This document shows positions 9,336 to 18,606 of a stretch of DNA of 64,000 bases, piece after piece. Positions within the stretch are counted from its first letter, which is position 1; every line of letters starts with the position of its first letter. The translations under genes and the position numbers were made by a program. Origin of the DNA: CAVWSM01 sp963757805 (lineage in GTDB: Bacteria; Actinomycetota; Actinomycetes; Jiangellales; Jiangellaceae); assembly GCA_963757805.1 (NCBI GenBank), contig CAVWSM010000019.1, positions 183,181 to 247,180 of the forward strand, read 5' to 3'. Below the pieces are notes generated by a model. It was not told the origin of the DNA, did not search any database, and saw only the letters and a program-made list of their open reading frames with translations.

Positions 9336-9683
9336 CTAGTCGTCGAGCGCCGGCATGTCGGACTGCCAGCCGATCGTCATCTCGATCCCCTTGCCGTTGC
9401 GGCGCACGATCCATCCGTCGGCCTCGGGGCCGACGTCGTGGAGACGCTCGAAGCGGATCGCCGCGGCCCGACAGAAAAGCGCCAGTTCCCGGTCGGGCAG
9501 GTCGGTTCGCACAGCCGCGAACGGCACGAAGCCTTCCGGGTGCTCAACGACGGCGATCAGCCCCATCACGTCGATCGGCTCGCCGTCCAGGTCGGGGCGG
9601 GCCTCCACGAAGCACTCCATGCGGAGGGCGCCCCAGTTCCACCGGATCGACGCCACGTAGACCGGGTCGGTCACGGCTGCCAA
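9336..9683 (-). CDS. Hypothetical protein (115 aa)
   Basis: An intact frame from an ATG at 9683, with balanced composition and no signal peptide or membrane segment. The fold seems alpha/beta (IDVMGLIAVVEHPEGFVPFA, EADGWIVRRNGKGIEM). I do not recognise a family. It lies inside the tRNA-Asp element. Confidence 0.5.
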   Translation of the reverse strand: MAAVTDPVYVASIRWNWGALRMECFVEARPDLDGEPIDVMGLIAVVEHPEGFVPFAAVRTDLPDRELALFCRAAAIRFERLHDVGPEADGWIVRRNGKGIEMTIGWQSDMPALDD

Positions 9684-9869
9684 CGCTATCGCCTGCCTTA
9701 TCCCAGCGCCGACGCGGGAACCCGAGACGAGCTGAGCCGAATTGGGGGCCGCCGCCTCCGGTGGACAGGTCCGGCCCGATGACGGATTACCCGAGGCGAC
9801 GGGCTACGGGAACTGGCAGTAGCCTTCGAGACGGGTCGGGGAACCTGGAACGAGAGGAAACTCGGCCGC

Positions 9870-10065
9870 GTGCACAGCCGCAACGTCTCCGTGGACGCTG
9901 CCCGCCCTGTTGAGGTGCTGCACGAGGGCGAGTGGATCGCCGGGCTTCCTGTACTGGTGGCGCCACGACGGTGATGGCTGGCGGGCGTTAGTCAGGTAAT
10001 CGGTCAAGCCGGGGTTCGGGTACACCACGTGGCTGCCAGGTGACCGGCTGCGGCGGCTCGACTAG
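9870..10065 (+). pseudogene. Broken small protein with an FLYWWR-DGDGWRALV motif
   Basis: From a GTG at 9870 the frame reads ARPVEVLHEGEW, then a second frame reads GFLYWWRHDGDGWRALVR, a TAA, and SVKPGFGYTTWLPGDRLRRL to the stop at 10063. Together they look like a short aromatic-rich protein common on actinomycete plasmids and phages (family resemblance from memory). One frameshift and one nonsense codon, where Tyr would be expected, make it non-functional as sequenced. Confidence 0.5.
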
Positions 10066-10601
10066 GCGACCGCAGAAAGCGACCAGCTTGAACGCGACCA
10101 CGCCGCGTGGGATCAGGCGAGGGCCTTGGGCGGCGAGTACCGGGCGCGGCGCACCGCAACACTCTCGGGGTCGAGCGCGTTCGCTACGCTCGAAGGATCA
10201 CGCCTGTCAAGGAGCTCGATGAAAGCCCGGAGCTGGCGGACGCGCTTGGGGTGCGGGTGAAGTGACGCATCCGCTCGTCGGCGGGCACCGCAGACCAATC
10301 CATCGACGCGTCCCTCCGTCGGCGCTCACTATTTCGTCTTCATGCTGGGTGGGAGGCGGTCGATGCGGTCGCGCCGTCACCGTTGACACACAGATGGCTA
10401 CGCGCTGCCTAAAGCATCACCAGCACGCTTCCGACGTGAAAGGTGGCGTGGTCACCCCTCCGCAACGTTATGCGAGTCCGACTATGCGGGCCGTGTGAAC
10501 CGCTTCGGGCCAAGCCAACCCCACGGGCACGCTGCGCGTGGTAACACCCTCACTGGTGAGGACAGCAAGATTTGCTGCGCCTCGGGAGTTGGGGGGTTGC
10601 G
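10066..10601. other. No supported gene; degenerate element DNA
   Basis: Only short overlapping frames on both strands. A plus-strand fragment reading LERDHAAWDQARALGGEYR (about 10090-10145) may be the tail of another broken plasmid-type gene. No RNA or clear promoter seen. Confidence 0.3.
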
Positions 10602-11139
10602 ATGCCGAACACGTCCAATGGTGGCTCCGCTGGTGGGTAGCTGCCCTGGCAGCACCATCGTGGGCGTCGCGATCGGAGCCGCCGTGCAGGCGGACACGAC
10701 AGGGCTCGATCAGACAAGGGGGCAGCTGGCGGCAGCCCAAATCGACGCTGAGCACCTTCAGGCGGAGGTCGATCAGTTGGAAGCGAACGCTGACGCCGTG
10801 GCGGAGAAGGCCGCGCAGCTCGTGCGCGGCCAGGCGGCGATGGCTGCGCGTGAGGCCGCCGTCAAGGCTCGCGAGCTGGCTGTCATGAAGGTCGAGCAAC
10901 AGCTCGTTGCCAACCAGATCACCGAGGGCATGTGGGTGATGGGTGTCGACGTGGCGCCTGGCAGGTACCGCGCCGTGAATGTCTCGGCAGACTGCTACTG
11001 GGCGATCCTCAAGTCCGGCACCAACGGCCGCGAGATCATCGAGAACGACATCCCGGGCGGCGGCAACCCGCAGGTGCGCATCGCCGAGGGTCAGGACTTC
11101 TCCACGATTCGTTGCGGCACCTGGACCAAAGTGCGCTGA
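10602..11139 (+). pseudogene. Coiled-coil membrane-anchored protein with conserved C-terminal domain (two frame breaks near the start)
   Basis: The probable start MPNTSNGGSAG (10602) loses frame at about 10636 and again near 10660. After that the frame is clean: a transmembrane stretch (TIVGVAIGAA), a long heptad-rich coiled coil of about 80 residues (QTRGQLAAAQIDAEHLQAEV onward), and a C-terminal domain with GMWVMGVDVAPGRYRAV, SADCYWAILKSG, IIENDIPGGGNP and FSTIRCGTW. That domain recurs in actinomycete surface or phage-associated proteins; its function is not known to me. Both breaks here equal one missing base, unlike the surplus-base pattern of the chromosomal genes. Confidence 0.55.
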
Positions 11140-11263
11140 TTGGCGCAAACACGCGCGTCTGGCGGATCCGATCCGCTACCCACAGGCTGGCTCGCTATGC
11201 GTCGGGTCGTCCGCAGACCCCACGACGCTGACATTCACGCAAACCGATCAGGGAGATCCACCG

Positions 11264-11448
11264 ATGACCGAGCAACCGCTCAGCGGCGGTTCAAGCCCGG
11301 CGATGTCGTCAATGGTCATGTCCTCACGCAGGCCGGCGCCTGGCAGCCGATCGGCGCTCCACCTACCGGGGTCGACCAGCGACGAAGACCAGCGTGGGGG
11401 GACGTGATGCGGAAGGTCATCCCGTGGGACATCGGTGACCTCACCTAA
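11264..11448 (+). pseudogene. Short protein with RFKPGDVVNGHVLT motif, frameshifted
   Basis: ATG at 11264 with GGGAGAT upstream gives MTEQPLSGG, then another frame gives RFKPGDVVNGHVLTQAGAWQ to DIGDLT and a TAA at 11446. The NGHVLT-GAW pattern is a short tail motif seen in small actinomycete proteins. One base appears to be missing near 11288. Confidence 0.4.
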
Positions 11449-11629
11449 CGACGCTGCCGAGCGGGCTCGTGTCGCGGTCACTCGCCTGGAAGCACGCCGT
11501 GGACGCGCTCTGGCCCTGGTGGTCCGCGGGCCGGCGGCTCGGGGTGTTCACGTTCCGCAACGCGATGAAGATCGCGCCACCGGAGATCGTCGACGAGGTG
11601 ATCGAGCGGCTTTTCCAGGCACCTCCGCC
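11449..11629. other. No supported gene
   Basis: An open frame here (PPEIVDEVIERLFQ) continues into a 393-residue frame that overlaps better candidates on both strands and lacks any motif, so it is treated as spurious. Confidence 0.3.
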
Positions 11630-11739
11630 TACAGGTGCACCTACGCCACCGACTGGGCGACCATCAAGAAGAGACCTGGTCGCTCACTGTCACGCAGCCC
11701 GAGTACGACGCGCCGGGACAGATGCTCAGCAATTGCTGA
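11630..11739 (+). pseudogene. C-terminal scrap of an HNH-type (DUF1524/GmrSD) nuclease
   Basis: Two frames give YRCTYATDWATIKKR and WSLTVTQPEYDAPGQMLSNC followed by TGA. This matches the far C-terminus of secreted DUF1524-type HNH proteins of actinomycetes as I recall them. The catalytic HNH core is absent. Confidence 0.35.
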
Positions 11740-11825
11740 GAACCAGCTGTCACTCCCCGGCCATCTATCCCCGTCGTGCCCGTCGACTCGCGACACGCCG
11801 GGCGAGGTTCACGCCCGGCTACCCA

Positions 11826-12246
11826 TCAGACAGCCACGAGCTCGTGGCGCAGCTCGTACTGGTACCAGACCATGCCCTCACGGGTGATCGGCCGGTCATT
11901 CCGGTCACGCTTGTCCGGGTCCTACCAGTAGAGCTGCACCGTGGTGCAGATCATGCACTCCGTTCGCCATCCGCCGTCGATGTACGGCGCGCACCTTCAC
12001 CACCTGCTCGATCCGCTCGCCATCGCACGAAGGGATGTGATGATGCGCGCGCCACGACGGCTCGACGGCCGGGCTATTCGGATCCAGTGTTCCGTCGCCG
12101 GGATACGCGTAGTCGGTGTGACACGAGCAGACCTGCTGCCACCGGCCGTTGCCCTCATGCCACCACTCCGGCTCCGCGGCCGAGTGCTTGCAGTCGGCAT
12201 CGTGCACGAACGGCGTGTCCGCTGGCCGCTTGCCCTTACCGAACAT
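11826..12246 (-). pseudogene. Small Cys/His-rich element protein, frameshift plus nonsense codon
   Basis: ATG at 12246 has a strong RBS (GGAGGACCAGC). The first 70 residues contain a Cys/His set (HDADCKHS, WWHEGNGRWQQVCSCHTDY) that could bind zinc. The frame then breaks near 12000; another frame continues CMICTTVQLYW, a TAG, DPDKRDRNDRPITREG and WYQYELRHELVAV to a stop at 11826. A small phage or plasmid protein by style. Without the break it would be about 140 residues. Confidence 0.5.
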
Positions 12247-12357
12247 GCTGGTCCTCCATACTCATCGCCGCGCCCGGCGGCTGTAGGTCACTCATCGGGC
12301 ACATGCTTTCAAGCGCTCGAGCTCAGCGGCCTGCGCCTGCTTCGCGTATTAGACGTA

Positions 12358-12537
12358 TTAGCGCAGGAACTCGTCATTGCTCATCCTGTGCCGCATCTCC
12401 TCGACCGTCATCGACTGTTTCTCCGCCAGGAAGAATTCGAACTCCGCCTCCGGCGTCGTCACGAAAGGTGCGCCGGCCTGCGTGCGATCAGGTCGCAGCA
12501 ACTTCCGGACGAGGAAGGCGTGACCGGTGGCCAGCAT
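12358..12537 (-). CDS. Possible small phage-type protein (59 aa)
   Basis: An open frame from an ATG at 12537 to a TAA at 12358. The C-terminal part FEFFLAEKQSMTVEEMRHRM-SNDEFL resembles small phage tail-assembly proteins with a (V)xELRxRMSxxEF pattern. It overlaps the integrase start on the other strand by 11 bp, which is compatible with convergent ends of old modules. No Shine-Dalgarno seen. Confidence 0.35.
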   Translation of the reverse strand: MLATGHAFLVRKLLRPDRTQAGAPFVTTPEAEFEFFLAEKQSMTVEEMRHRMSNDEFLR

Positions 12538-13304
12538 TAGGAAGCGCCCAGACGGTGTTTACCGCGCTCGTTACCGTGACGCCGCGGGAAGGGAGCACGC
12601 TCGGCACTTCGCCCGCAAGGTCGACGCGCAGCGGTGGCTCGACGGGGTGAGCGCCTCAGTCGTCACGCACACGTACGTGGACCCGAAGGCCGGCAAGGTG
12701 ACGGTGGGTCACTGGTCGGCCGCGTGGCTCGCCACGAAGGCCAACCTGCGGCCGTCGACGCGGGACAGGTACACGGGCATCCTGTCGACGCACGTCTAGC
12801 CTGCGTGAGAGTGTCACGGGTGGATCTCATGCGTAGGCGTATCCACGTCGCGGAGTCGGTGACGGAGGTCAACGGCGGCCGGCTCGACTGGGGTTTGCCG
12901 AAGTCGCACGAGCGGCCGATGGGTGCCGGTCCCGCGGTTCCTCGTCGACGATCTCGGCGCAGCATCTGGCCGATAAGGCTCCCGACGAGCTCGCGTTCAG
13001 CGTCACCGCAGGGTGCGGTGCTGCGCGTGCGGTGGCGCGCGCCGCTCGTGGTTTGACCGCGCGGTCATCGACGTCCGGCAGTCCGGCAGGTCTGCACCCT
13101 CACGAGCTCCGCCATACGGCTGCGTCGTTGGCTGTGTCGGCCGGGGCGAACGTCAAGGCTGTGCAGCGGATGCTCGGCCACAAGAAGGCGAGCATGACGC
13201 TCGACGTGTACGCGGATCTGTTCGATGACGACCTCGAGGCTGTGGCCGATCGGCTCGACGAGATCGCGCGTGGCTTGCGGACTTTCTGCGGACTGGGGCG
13301 GTGA
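12527..13304 (+). pseudogene. Tyrosine integrase beside tRNA-Asp, internally deleted
   Basis: N-terminal arm-binding domain from a GTG at 12527 (MASIRKRPDGVYRARYRDAA, FARKVDAQRWLDG) and the start of the core-binding domain (NLRPSTRDRYTGIL) end at a TAG at 12797. The next frame resumes with RVSRVDLMRRRIHVAESV, so the segment holding catalytic Arg I is missing. Further frames restore GLHPHELRHTAASLAVSAG (HxxR) and MLGHKKASMTLDVYADLF with the Tyr nucleophile. The stop is 49 bp from the tRNA 3' end. Inactive as sequenced. Confidence 0.8.
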
Positions 13305-13353
13305 TCACGATGCCACGCGCCATGATCGATAAGTCGCTGACCTGCGGTGTTGC

Positions 13354-13430
13354 TGGCGGTCCTGACGGGACTTGAACCCGCGACCTCCGCCTTGACAGGG
13401 CGGCGAGCACTCCAACTGCTCCACAGGACC
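13354..13430 (-). tRNA. tRNA-Asp (GTC), CCA encoded
   Basis: Reverse strand starts GGTCCTGTGGAGCAGTTGG at 13430. Anticodon loop CTGTCAA gives GTC; T-arm is GCGGGTTCAAGTCCCGT; acceptor CAGGACC pairs with GGTCCTG, followed by discriminator G (13357) and CCA at 13356-13354. All four arms form. It is the integration target of the element at 7.44-13.40 kb. Confidence 0.93.
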
Positions 13431-13440
13431 TCGTACAGCG

Positions 13441-13463
13441 CTTCACCCTATCGAAGGGTGAAG
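13441..13463. terminator. Perfect 9-bp hairpin between tRNA-Glu and tRNA-Asp
   Basis: CTTCACCCT (13441-13449), loop ATCGA, AGGGTGAAG (13455-13463). It sits in the 36-bp spacer of two co-oriented tRNA genes, so it is either a processing signal in a shared transcript or a terminator. Confidence 0.5.
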
Positions 13464-13466
13464 CAG

Positions 13467-13539
13467 TGCCCCCAACGGGATTCGAACCCGTGCTGCCGCC
13501 TTGAAAGGGCGGTGTCCTGGGCCGCTAGACGATGAGGGC
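13467..13539 (-). tRNA. tRNA-Glu (TTC)
   Basis: Reverse strand from 13539 begins GCCCTCATCGTCTAGCGG. Anticodon loop CTTTCAA gives TTC; T-arm CACGGGTTCGAATCCCGT; acceptor GCCCTCA pairs with TGGGGGC with one G-U; discriminator A. CCA is not encoded. It is directly upstream of tRNA-Asp and probably co-transcribed. Confidence 0.93.
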
Positions 13540-13640
13540 GCGCCATGCTCGGCTCTGCCCACGGCTCTAGGCCGTCGGGGACGCAGGAAGCATACGGCCT
13601 GCCCGGCCCGTCCTCCAAAATGACCCCTCGGGACGCGCTC

Positions 13641-15123
13641 TCAGGGCGACGGCGACGGCTGCTCCGAGTCCTCCTCCTCGCCGTTCTGCCGCTCGGCGAC
13701 GTGCCTGTCGATCTCGGCTGACGTGAGGCCGAGCCCGCCCAGGGTGATGTCGTCCCAGGCCGCCAGGTCCTTGGTGTCTTGATCGAAGTAGAGGACCGTC
13801 AGCGTGACGGGTGTGGGCTCTTCGCCCTCGAGGGCGCGCAGCCCCGCGCCACCGGTCGACCCCTGGACCATGAGCCGGGTGCCCTCGGGCAACAGCTCCT
13901 CCCGCCGCTCGTGGGTGTGCCCGGCGAGTACGAGCGGTGCCGTGCCGTCGAGCAGCTCCGCGTCGGTCGGGTCGTGGATCGCGAGCACGTCGACCGGGGG
14001 ATCGGCCGCCCGAGCGGCATCGGCGAGCCGCTCGGTGCTTTGCCGCAGGACTGCGCTCTCACCCTCGGGATCGCGGGTGTGCTGGTCCGGGGTGAACCGT
14101 GGGTCGGGCACACCGAGGAACCGGATCCCCGCGACCTCGGCTACCTCCCCGTCCAGCACGACCGCGTTGGGCTGCGGCGGCGACGGCTGCCTCAGTAGCT
14201 GTCGAGTCATGGTTGCCGCGGACGTACACGTACGGCACCTCGAGCCCGCTGATCTCGTCGACGTACACGTTCTCCGGCGGCGTCCCGTGGTCGGCGATGT
14301 CCCCGGTGTCGACGACCACGTCGATCGCGAACTGCTGCACCACCGACGCGATCACCGGCCACGCGCTCGGGTTGAGGTGCAGGTCCGACACGTGCAGCAC
14401 GCGGATCGTGTCGTCGCTTGCCTCAAAGCTCGGCAGGGCGAGGGTCGTCGAATAGAGCTGCGCGACGTTCTCGACGAGCCGCCCGAGCTGCTCGCCGTAC
14501 GCGGTGACGTTCTCGGCGATCTGCCGCGCGTCGCCCACCAGTTGCGGAGCGTTGGCGAGGATGCCCGAATACCGAGGTTCGGAGATCGAGCCCGGGTCGT
14601 ACGTCGCCCAAGCCGTGGCGTACGAGGCCAGCAGCACACCCGCGGTCACACCGGCCGACATCGCCGCCTTGCGGGTCGAGCGGTAGGCGATGGCCGCCGC
14701 GATCGCCGCCCCGACGGCGGCGCTCAGCAGACCTCGGATTGTCGCCTCGACGACGCCCGCGCGGAGGTCTTCCGCGAGGCCGTCGCCCAGCGACTCCAAG
14801 CTGGTGCGGTCGTTGAGGAGCGCGCGGGCTTCCGTGACGTCGACCGCCTGGACCGTGACCGACAGGCCGAGCGGGCCTCGATGACTGTCGATGTCGAGCT
14901 CGCCCAGCGGTGGGATGTCGACGACGGTATGGCCGAGGACGCGGGGGTTGACGGTGATGACCGTTTGCACCGGGCCTAGGTCTGCGGTGGCGCGGCCGCC
15001 GACAAGCAAACCAAGCCATGCGCCCGCGGCGGTGACCAGCAGAAACAACCCCACGCGGGCGGCGCGCCGACCCCATGCGAGCAGGCGGGCTCGCGTGATC
15101 TTGGGGTCGGCGGTCGCGGTCAT
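13641..15123 (-). CDS. Membrane-anchored metallophosphoesterase (calcineurin-like), one frame break near 14200
   Basis: ATG at 15123 leads into a transmembrane helix (residues about 24-43), a non-catalytic region with two more hydrophobic segments, and a calcineurin-like domain: HVSDLHLNP, VVDTGDIADHG, VRGNHDS, then, after a shift of frame, LAIHDP and VLAGHTHERREE. All five metal-binding motifs are present. The frame changes once around 14200 (one surplus base), between GNHDS and the rest, so the 490-residue protein is probably intact in reality. A membrane phosphoesterase of unknown substrate. Confidence 0.8.
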
Positions 15124-15182
15124 GATCTCTTCCTACCTTGCCGGGTCGCCACTTCGCGTCCGAAGCGGGCGACAATGCTCAG

Positions 15183-15533
15183 GTGCTGGACGTGACGCAG
15201 GAGACATTCGAGGAGCTTGTCGGGCAGGCGCTCGACGAGATTCCGGCCGAGCTGGCCCGACTCATGGACAACGTCGTGATCCTCGTCGAGGACGAGCCGC
15301 CACCGGGGGATCCGGAGCTGCTGGGCGTGTACGACGGCACGCCGCTCACCGCGCGCGACAACTCTTACGCGGGTGTGCTGCCTGACCGAATCACGCTGTT
15401 CCGGCTACCCATCCTGCGCATCTGCGACACGTACGCCGATGTCGTCGACGAAGTGCGTATCACTGTCGTGCACGAGATCGCGCACCACTTCGGCATCGAT
15501 GACGACCGGCTGCACGAGCTGGGCTGGGGCTAG
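15183..15533 (+). CDS. Zincin-like metallopeptidase (DUF1025 / PF06262 type)
   Basis: 116 residues from a GTG at 15183; a TTG at 15138 is an alternative. The C-terminal VVDEVRITVVHEIAHHFGI plus DDDRLHELGW carries the HExxH zinc site and downstream Asp/His ligands characteristic of this short actinomycete family. Divergent from the phosphoesterase. Function in cells unknown. Confidence 0.88.
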   Translation: MLDVTQETFEELVGQALDEIPAELARLMDNVVILVEDEPPPGDPELLGVYDGTPLTARDNSYAGVLPDRITLFRLPILRICDTYADVVDEVRITVVHEIAHHFGIDDDRLHELGWG

Positions 15534-15539
15534 GCTCAC

Positions 15540-16553
15540 TCGCCCTCGAGGATGAATGGGATTGCGGGTCGGCCACCAACGCACGGGCCGCGGTCGCACC
15601 GGGTTGTCGGCCAGCACCGCGGCGAACCTTCCCGCGAGCTCGGCACGCCGACCCGCGGCCAACTTCCAGCCGTACTGGTCACCTAGAGACCGAGGCGCTC
15701 CAGCTGCCACTGCCGCTCCTTCTCGTCGGCGACAACGGCGCCAGGATCATCCGCGTCGCGGTACTTGAGGGCACCGTCGCCTTCGGCAACTACCCAGTGG
15801 TCCGGCCAGAGATGATCGACGCGGAACTGCGGATAGCCGTTGCCGACCCAGACGTTGGACAGCGGAACTGGTAGGTGGTGTTCGATGCACGCGAGTCGTC
15901 CGAGTGTCTCCAGGGGAGTCTCGGCGCCGGCCATCCGCATGCTCCACCACCCACTCGGCCTGGGTCCGATCGGGCCAGTCGCACATCGCGTCGAGTGCGC
16001 GTCGCAGGCCGAACTTGTTGGTGCTGCCGCGTTTGAGCACCGCGTCGGCGACGACGAGAGCATCGGGGCGCGGTGCTGCTCGGGCCAGGTCGAGAGTCAT
16101 CCAGGCGGTGCGGACGATGGGACAACCCGCTGTGGCGGGTCAGGTGCCGTTCGGGGATGACCTGGGGCAGGACCGTGCCGAACCGGGTGCGTCTTGACGC
16201 CGTGCCCTCTGCTGGTGGTTGGACGCACAGCCGTAGGGGATCGTCGGTGGTGGACCGAGGGTCGGAAGCTCGCGGAGGGCAACGGCCGACCATCGGGACG
16301 CGTACACCGTTGGTCGACGAGAGATGACGAACCCCCGGCTGCGGATGGCATGGGCCAGCCACGGCTTGGCGGACGCGAGCTCGGCCGACGACGCGTACGC
16401 ACCCTTGCCGACCCGCTGGAGCAGTCCCTGCCGAACCAGCCGTTGGAGTCGGTCATCGGATACGCCTGCCGCGATGGCCTCAGCCTGCGTGACGCAGCCG
16501 CGTCCAGCCGCAAGGAGCAGCATGACGTCATCCGGCAGGTCTTGCGCAGGCAT
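15540..16553 (-). pseudogene. AbiEi-antitoxin-like / DUF559 protein, multiply frameshifted
   Basis: Starts MPAQDLPDDVMLLLAAGRGC at 16553 with an N-terminal winged-helix of the type IV antitoxin AbiEi kind (VTQAEAIAAGVSDDRLQRLV). The continuation must be stitched from several frames: FGTVLPQVIPERHL, MTLDLARAAPRPDALVV, ADAVLKRGSTNKFGLRRAL, then the DUF559 core LPVPLSNVWVGNGYPQFRVD with FRVDHLWPDHWVVAEGDGALKY, and a tail YGWKLAAGRRAELAGRF to WWPTRNP. At least five shifts occur. The C-terminal DUF559 fold is related to Vsr/restriction-type nucleases. Either badly sequenced or a real pseudogene. Confidence 0.65.
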
Positions 16554-16918
16554 GACGGCGAGTGTGTCCGCCTACGTAGAAGCACCGCGCGAGCTTGCGT
16601 TGCGACTGTGGATAACCCGTCCGAGACCAGGGCTTCGCGCCCTAGCTCCGCGTCTCCGCGGCGATTTCGGGCTCATGGCGCGGAGGTAGGGCGCGAAGCG
16701 GGAGGGGAGTGCGTGATGGCGGAAGGACGCGGCGGGCCGAGAGTTAAAGGAGCGCCGGACCGGGAACGCCTCTCGGCGCAAAGGCCGCTCGTGGCGGCGA
16801 AAAAATGGAGCCCGGGGTTACCTCGGTCCGACGCCCGGCGAGGGCCCTTGCGGGCTGTCGCCACGCACGACGGTACCCGAATTGGTCGCGGTCGCCCAAT
16901 GCCGATGCACAGCCATGG
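16554..16918. other. Intergenic stretch, no gene recognised
   Basis: Purine-rich, high-GC sequence with short frames only. No tRNA, SRP RNA, RNase P RNA or riboswitch pattern was recognised. Confidence 0.35.
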
Positions 16919-17540
16919 TCAGGTGAGCCGGTCGTGCCGCCAGAGCGCGGCCGACCGCTCGAGGCACTCGGCCATGCGGATGTTGCCCGAGGCGAGCCGG
17001 GTCTGGTCGGACGCGCTCTGTTCGTCGGCGACCTCGTCGGCGAGGTAGGCGCGGCCGGCCCCGACAACCCGGCAGAAGGCCGCGGCACGCTCCAGGGCGA
17101 CCGCGAAGTCGCCCTCGAAAGCGCTGGTCAGGACCGCGTCGCCGAGTGCCGCGACCTCGGCAGGCCCCGGCGGCTCAGCGACGCCGGCGACTGCGCTGGA
17201 CACCTCGGCGACGCTTCTTGCCCGCGTCGTACAGTCGCGCCGCCTCCACGCCGTCGCGGCGGACCCATGTGCGCAAGAGGTAAAGCTGCCACAACGTGCC
17301 GGGCAGCGTGTCCTCGGGACTGTCGCGCCAGAGTTCCGCAAGCTCGTCGAGCCCGACCGTCTCAACGAGCGCCACGAGCCGGCTTGTGACCTGCGGGTCG
17401 CTGCCGGACCGGCCTGCGCGCAGCACCGCGTCGGCGGTGGCATGCGCTGCCGTCGTGCGTGCGGCGGGGTCCGGCGAACCCTGGAACGCGTCGAACTCCG
17501 ACAGCAGCGCCGGTTTGCGGTGGCGAGGGGCGGTCACCAC
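16919..17540 (-). CDS. Conserved actinomycete hypothetical protein (frameshift near 17215)
   Basis: ATG at 17540 gives MVTAPRHRKPALLSEFDAFQ, helical sequence up to TLWQLYLLRTWVRRDGVEAA, then the frame changes by one surplus base and continues VAGVAEPPGPAEVAALGDAV, FEGDFAVALERAAAFCRVV and CLERSAALWRHDRLT. Both parts match a roughly 205-residue all-helical protein widespread in actinomycetes as I recall; its function is unknown. Confidence 0.6.
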
Positions 17541-17547
17541 GCCATTG

Positions 17548-18003
17548 TTACGCGTTCAGCAGTCGCAGCTGATAGCGGTGTTCACAGGAACGGTGAGCGG
17601 GTCGGCGGTCTGCCGCGATGAGTCCCGTCGCGGACACGATGGGGAGGCCCTCGCGCACCCAGTATTCGTATCCGCCGAGCATCTCCTTCACCGGGTAGCC
17701 AAGTCGCGCAAACTCAAGCGCTGCACGGGTTGCGCCGTTGCAACCTGGTCCCCAGCAGTACGTGACCACGGGCGTTCCCGCGGGAACCTGCTCGACCGCA
17801 CGAACAGCGATCTCGCGCGTCGGCAGGTGCAGCGCACCAGCGATGTGCCCCTGCGCCCACGCTGCGTCGCCGCGGCTGTCGATAAGCACAAAGCCGGCAT
17901 CGCCGGACTCCAGCGCCGCGTGGACGTCGGACACGTCGGTCTCGAAGGCGAGCTTGGCGGCGAAGTGCTGGATGGCCGCGGAGTGGTCAGTGGTGATCGT
18001 CAT
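17548..18003 (-). CDS. Rhodanese-like sulfurtransferase
   Basis: 151 residues from an ATG at 18003. Rhodanese markers are HIAGALHLPTREIA and the active loop YCWGPGCNGATRAA, where the first Cys is the likely persulfide carrier. The loop is the longer WGPGCNGA variant of single-domain proteins. It is divergent from the Lrp-type regulator at 18097 with 93 bp between, which suggests that the regulator controls it. Confidence 0.88.
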   Translation of the reverse strand: MTITTDHSAAIQHFAAKLAFETDVSDVHAALESGDAGFVLIDSRGDAAWAQGHIAGALHLPTREIAVRAVEQVPAGTPVVTYCWGPGCNGATRAALEFARLGYPVKEMLGGYEYWVREGLPIVSATGLIAADRRPAHRSCEHRYQLRLLNA

Positions 18004-18096
18004 GACACTGACAGTACGAGCCCATCGCGCATCTTCGAACGGACGATCGACGGCATGAGCGCAGACACGTCGCTGATTCCACGGCATCATGCACTC

Positions 18097-18606
18097 ATGA
18101 CCGTCGAACCCACTCTGGACGACACCGACTGGCGCATTCTGACCGCGCTCCAGCAAGACGGCAGGCTGTCCTGGGCCGAGCTCGCGCGAGAGGTGGCGAT
18201 GTCACCGAGTGCTGTTACGGAGCGTGTACGACGGCTGGAGGACGCCGGCGTGATCAGCGGCTACGCAGCGGTGGTCGACGCCGACCAGGTCGGCCTCGGC
18301 GTGATGGCGTTCGTGCGTCTGCGCTACCCCAACGGCAACTACAAGCCGTTCCACGACCTGCTCGACGCCACACCGGAGATCGTCGAGGCGCACCACGTCA
18401 CCGGCGAGGACTGCTTCTTCCTCAAGGTGCTCGCGCGCTCCATGCGGCACCTCGAGGAGGTCACCGGCCGGATCGGGACGCTGGGCGGTGTGACGACGAG
18501 CGTTGTGTATTCGAGCCCGCTGCGCCGCCGGGCCGTCGCGTCAGACGCAGCAGCACTCCGGCTCCCACGAGCACGAGCATCGCGGCAACAAGCGTCCAGG
18601 CGTTGA
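18097..18606 (+). CDS. Lrp/AsnC family transcriptional regulator
   Basis: 169 residues from an ATG at 18097. N-terminal winged helix LDDTDWRILTALQQDGRLSW with AREVAMSPSAVTERVRRLED; C-terminal RAM/AsnC ligand domain with GLGVMAFVRLRYP and VTGEDCFFLKV. It shares a 93-bp divergent promoter region with the rhodanese gene. Its 3' end overlaps the 3' end of ccdA on the other strand by 146 bp, so the last 20 or so residues are coded against ccdA; they look like low-complexity read-through. Confidence 0.9.
   Translation: MTVEPTLDDTDWRILTALQQDGRLSWAELAREVAMSPSAVTERVRRLEDAGVISGYAAVVDADQVGLGVMAFVRLRYPNGNYKPFHDLLDATPEIVEAHHVTGEDCFFLKVLARSMRHLEEVTGRIGTLGGVTTSVVYSSPLRRRAVASDAAALRLPRARASRQQASRR

Noticed and set aside
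11469..12650. 393-residue plus-strand frame in the tRNA-Asp element
   Set aside because: It overlaps a reverse-strand gene with a strong ribosome site and the integrase start, and is Arg/Pro/Ser-rich without motifs.
16600..16900. Structural RNA in the purine-rich gap
   Set aside because: No match to SRP RNA, RNase P RNA, tmRNA or riboswitch cores that I could recognise by eye.
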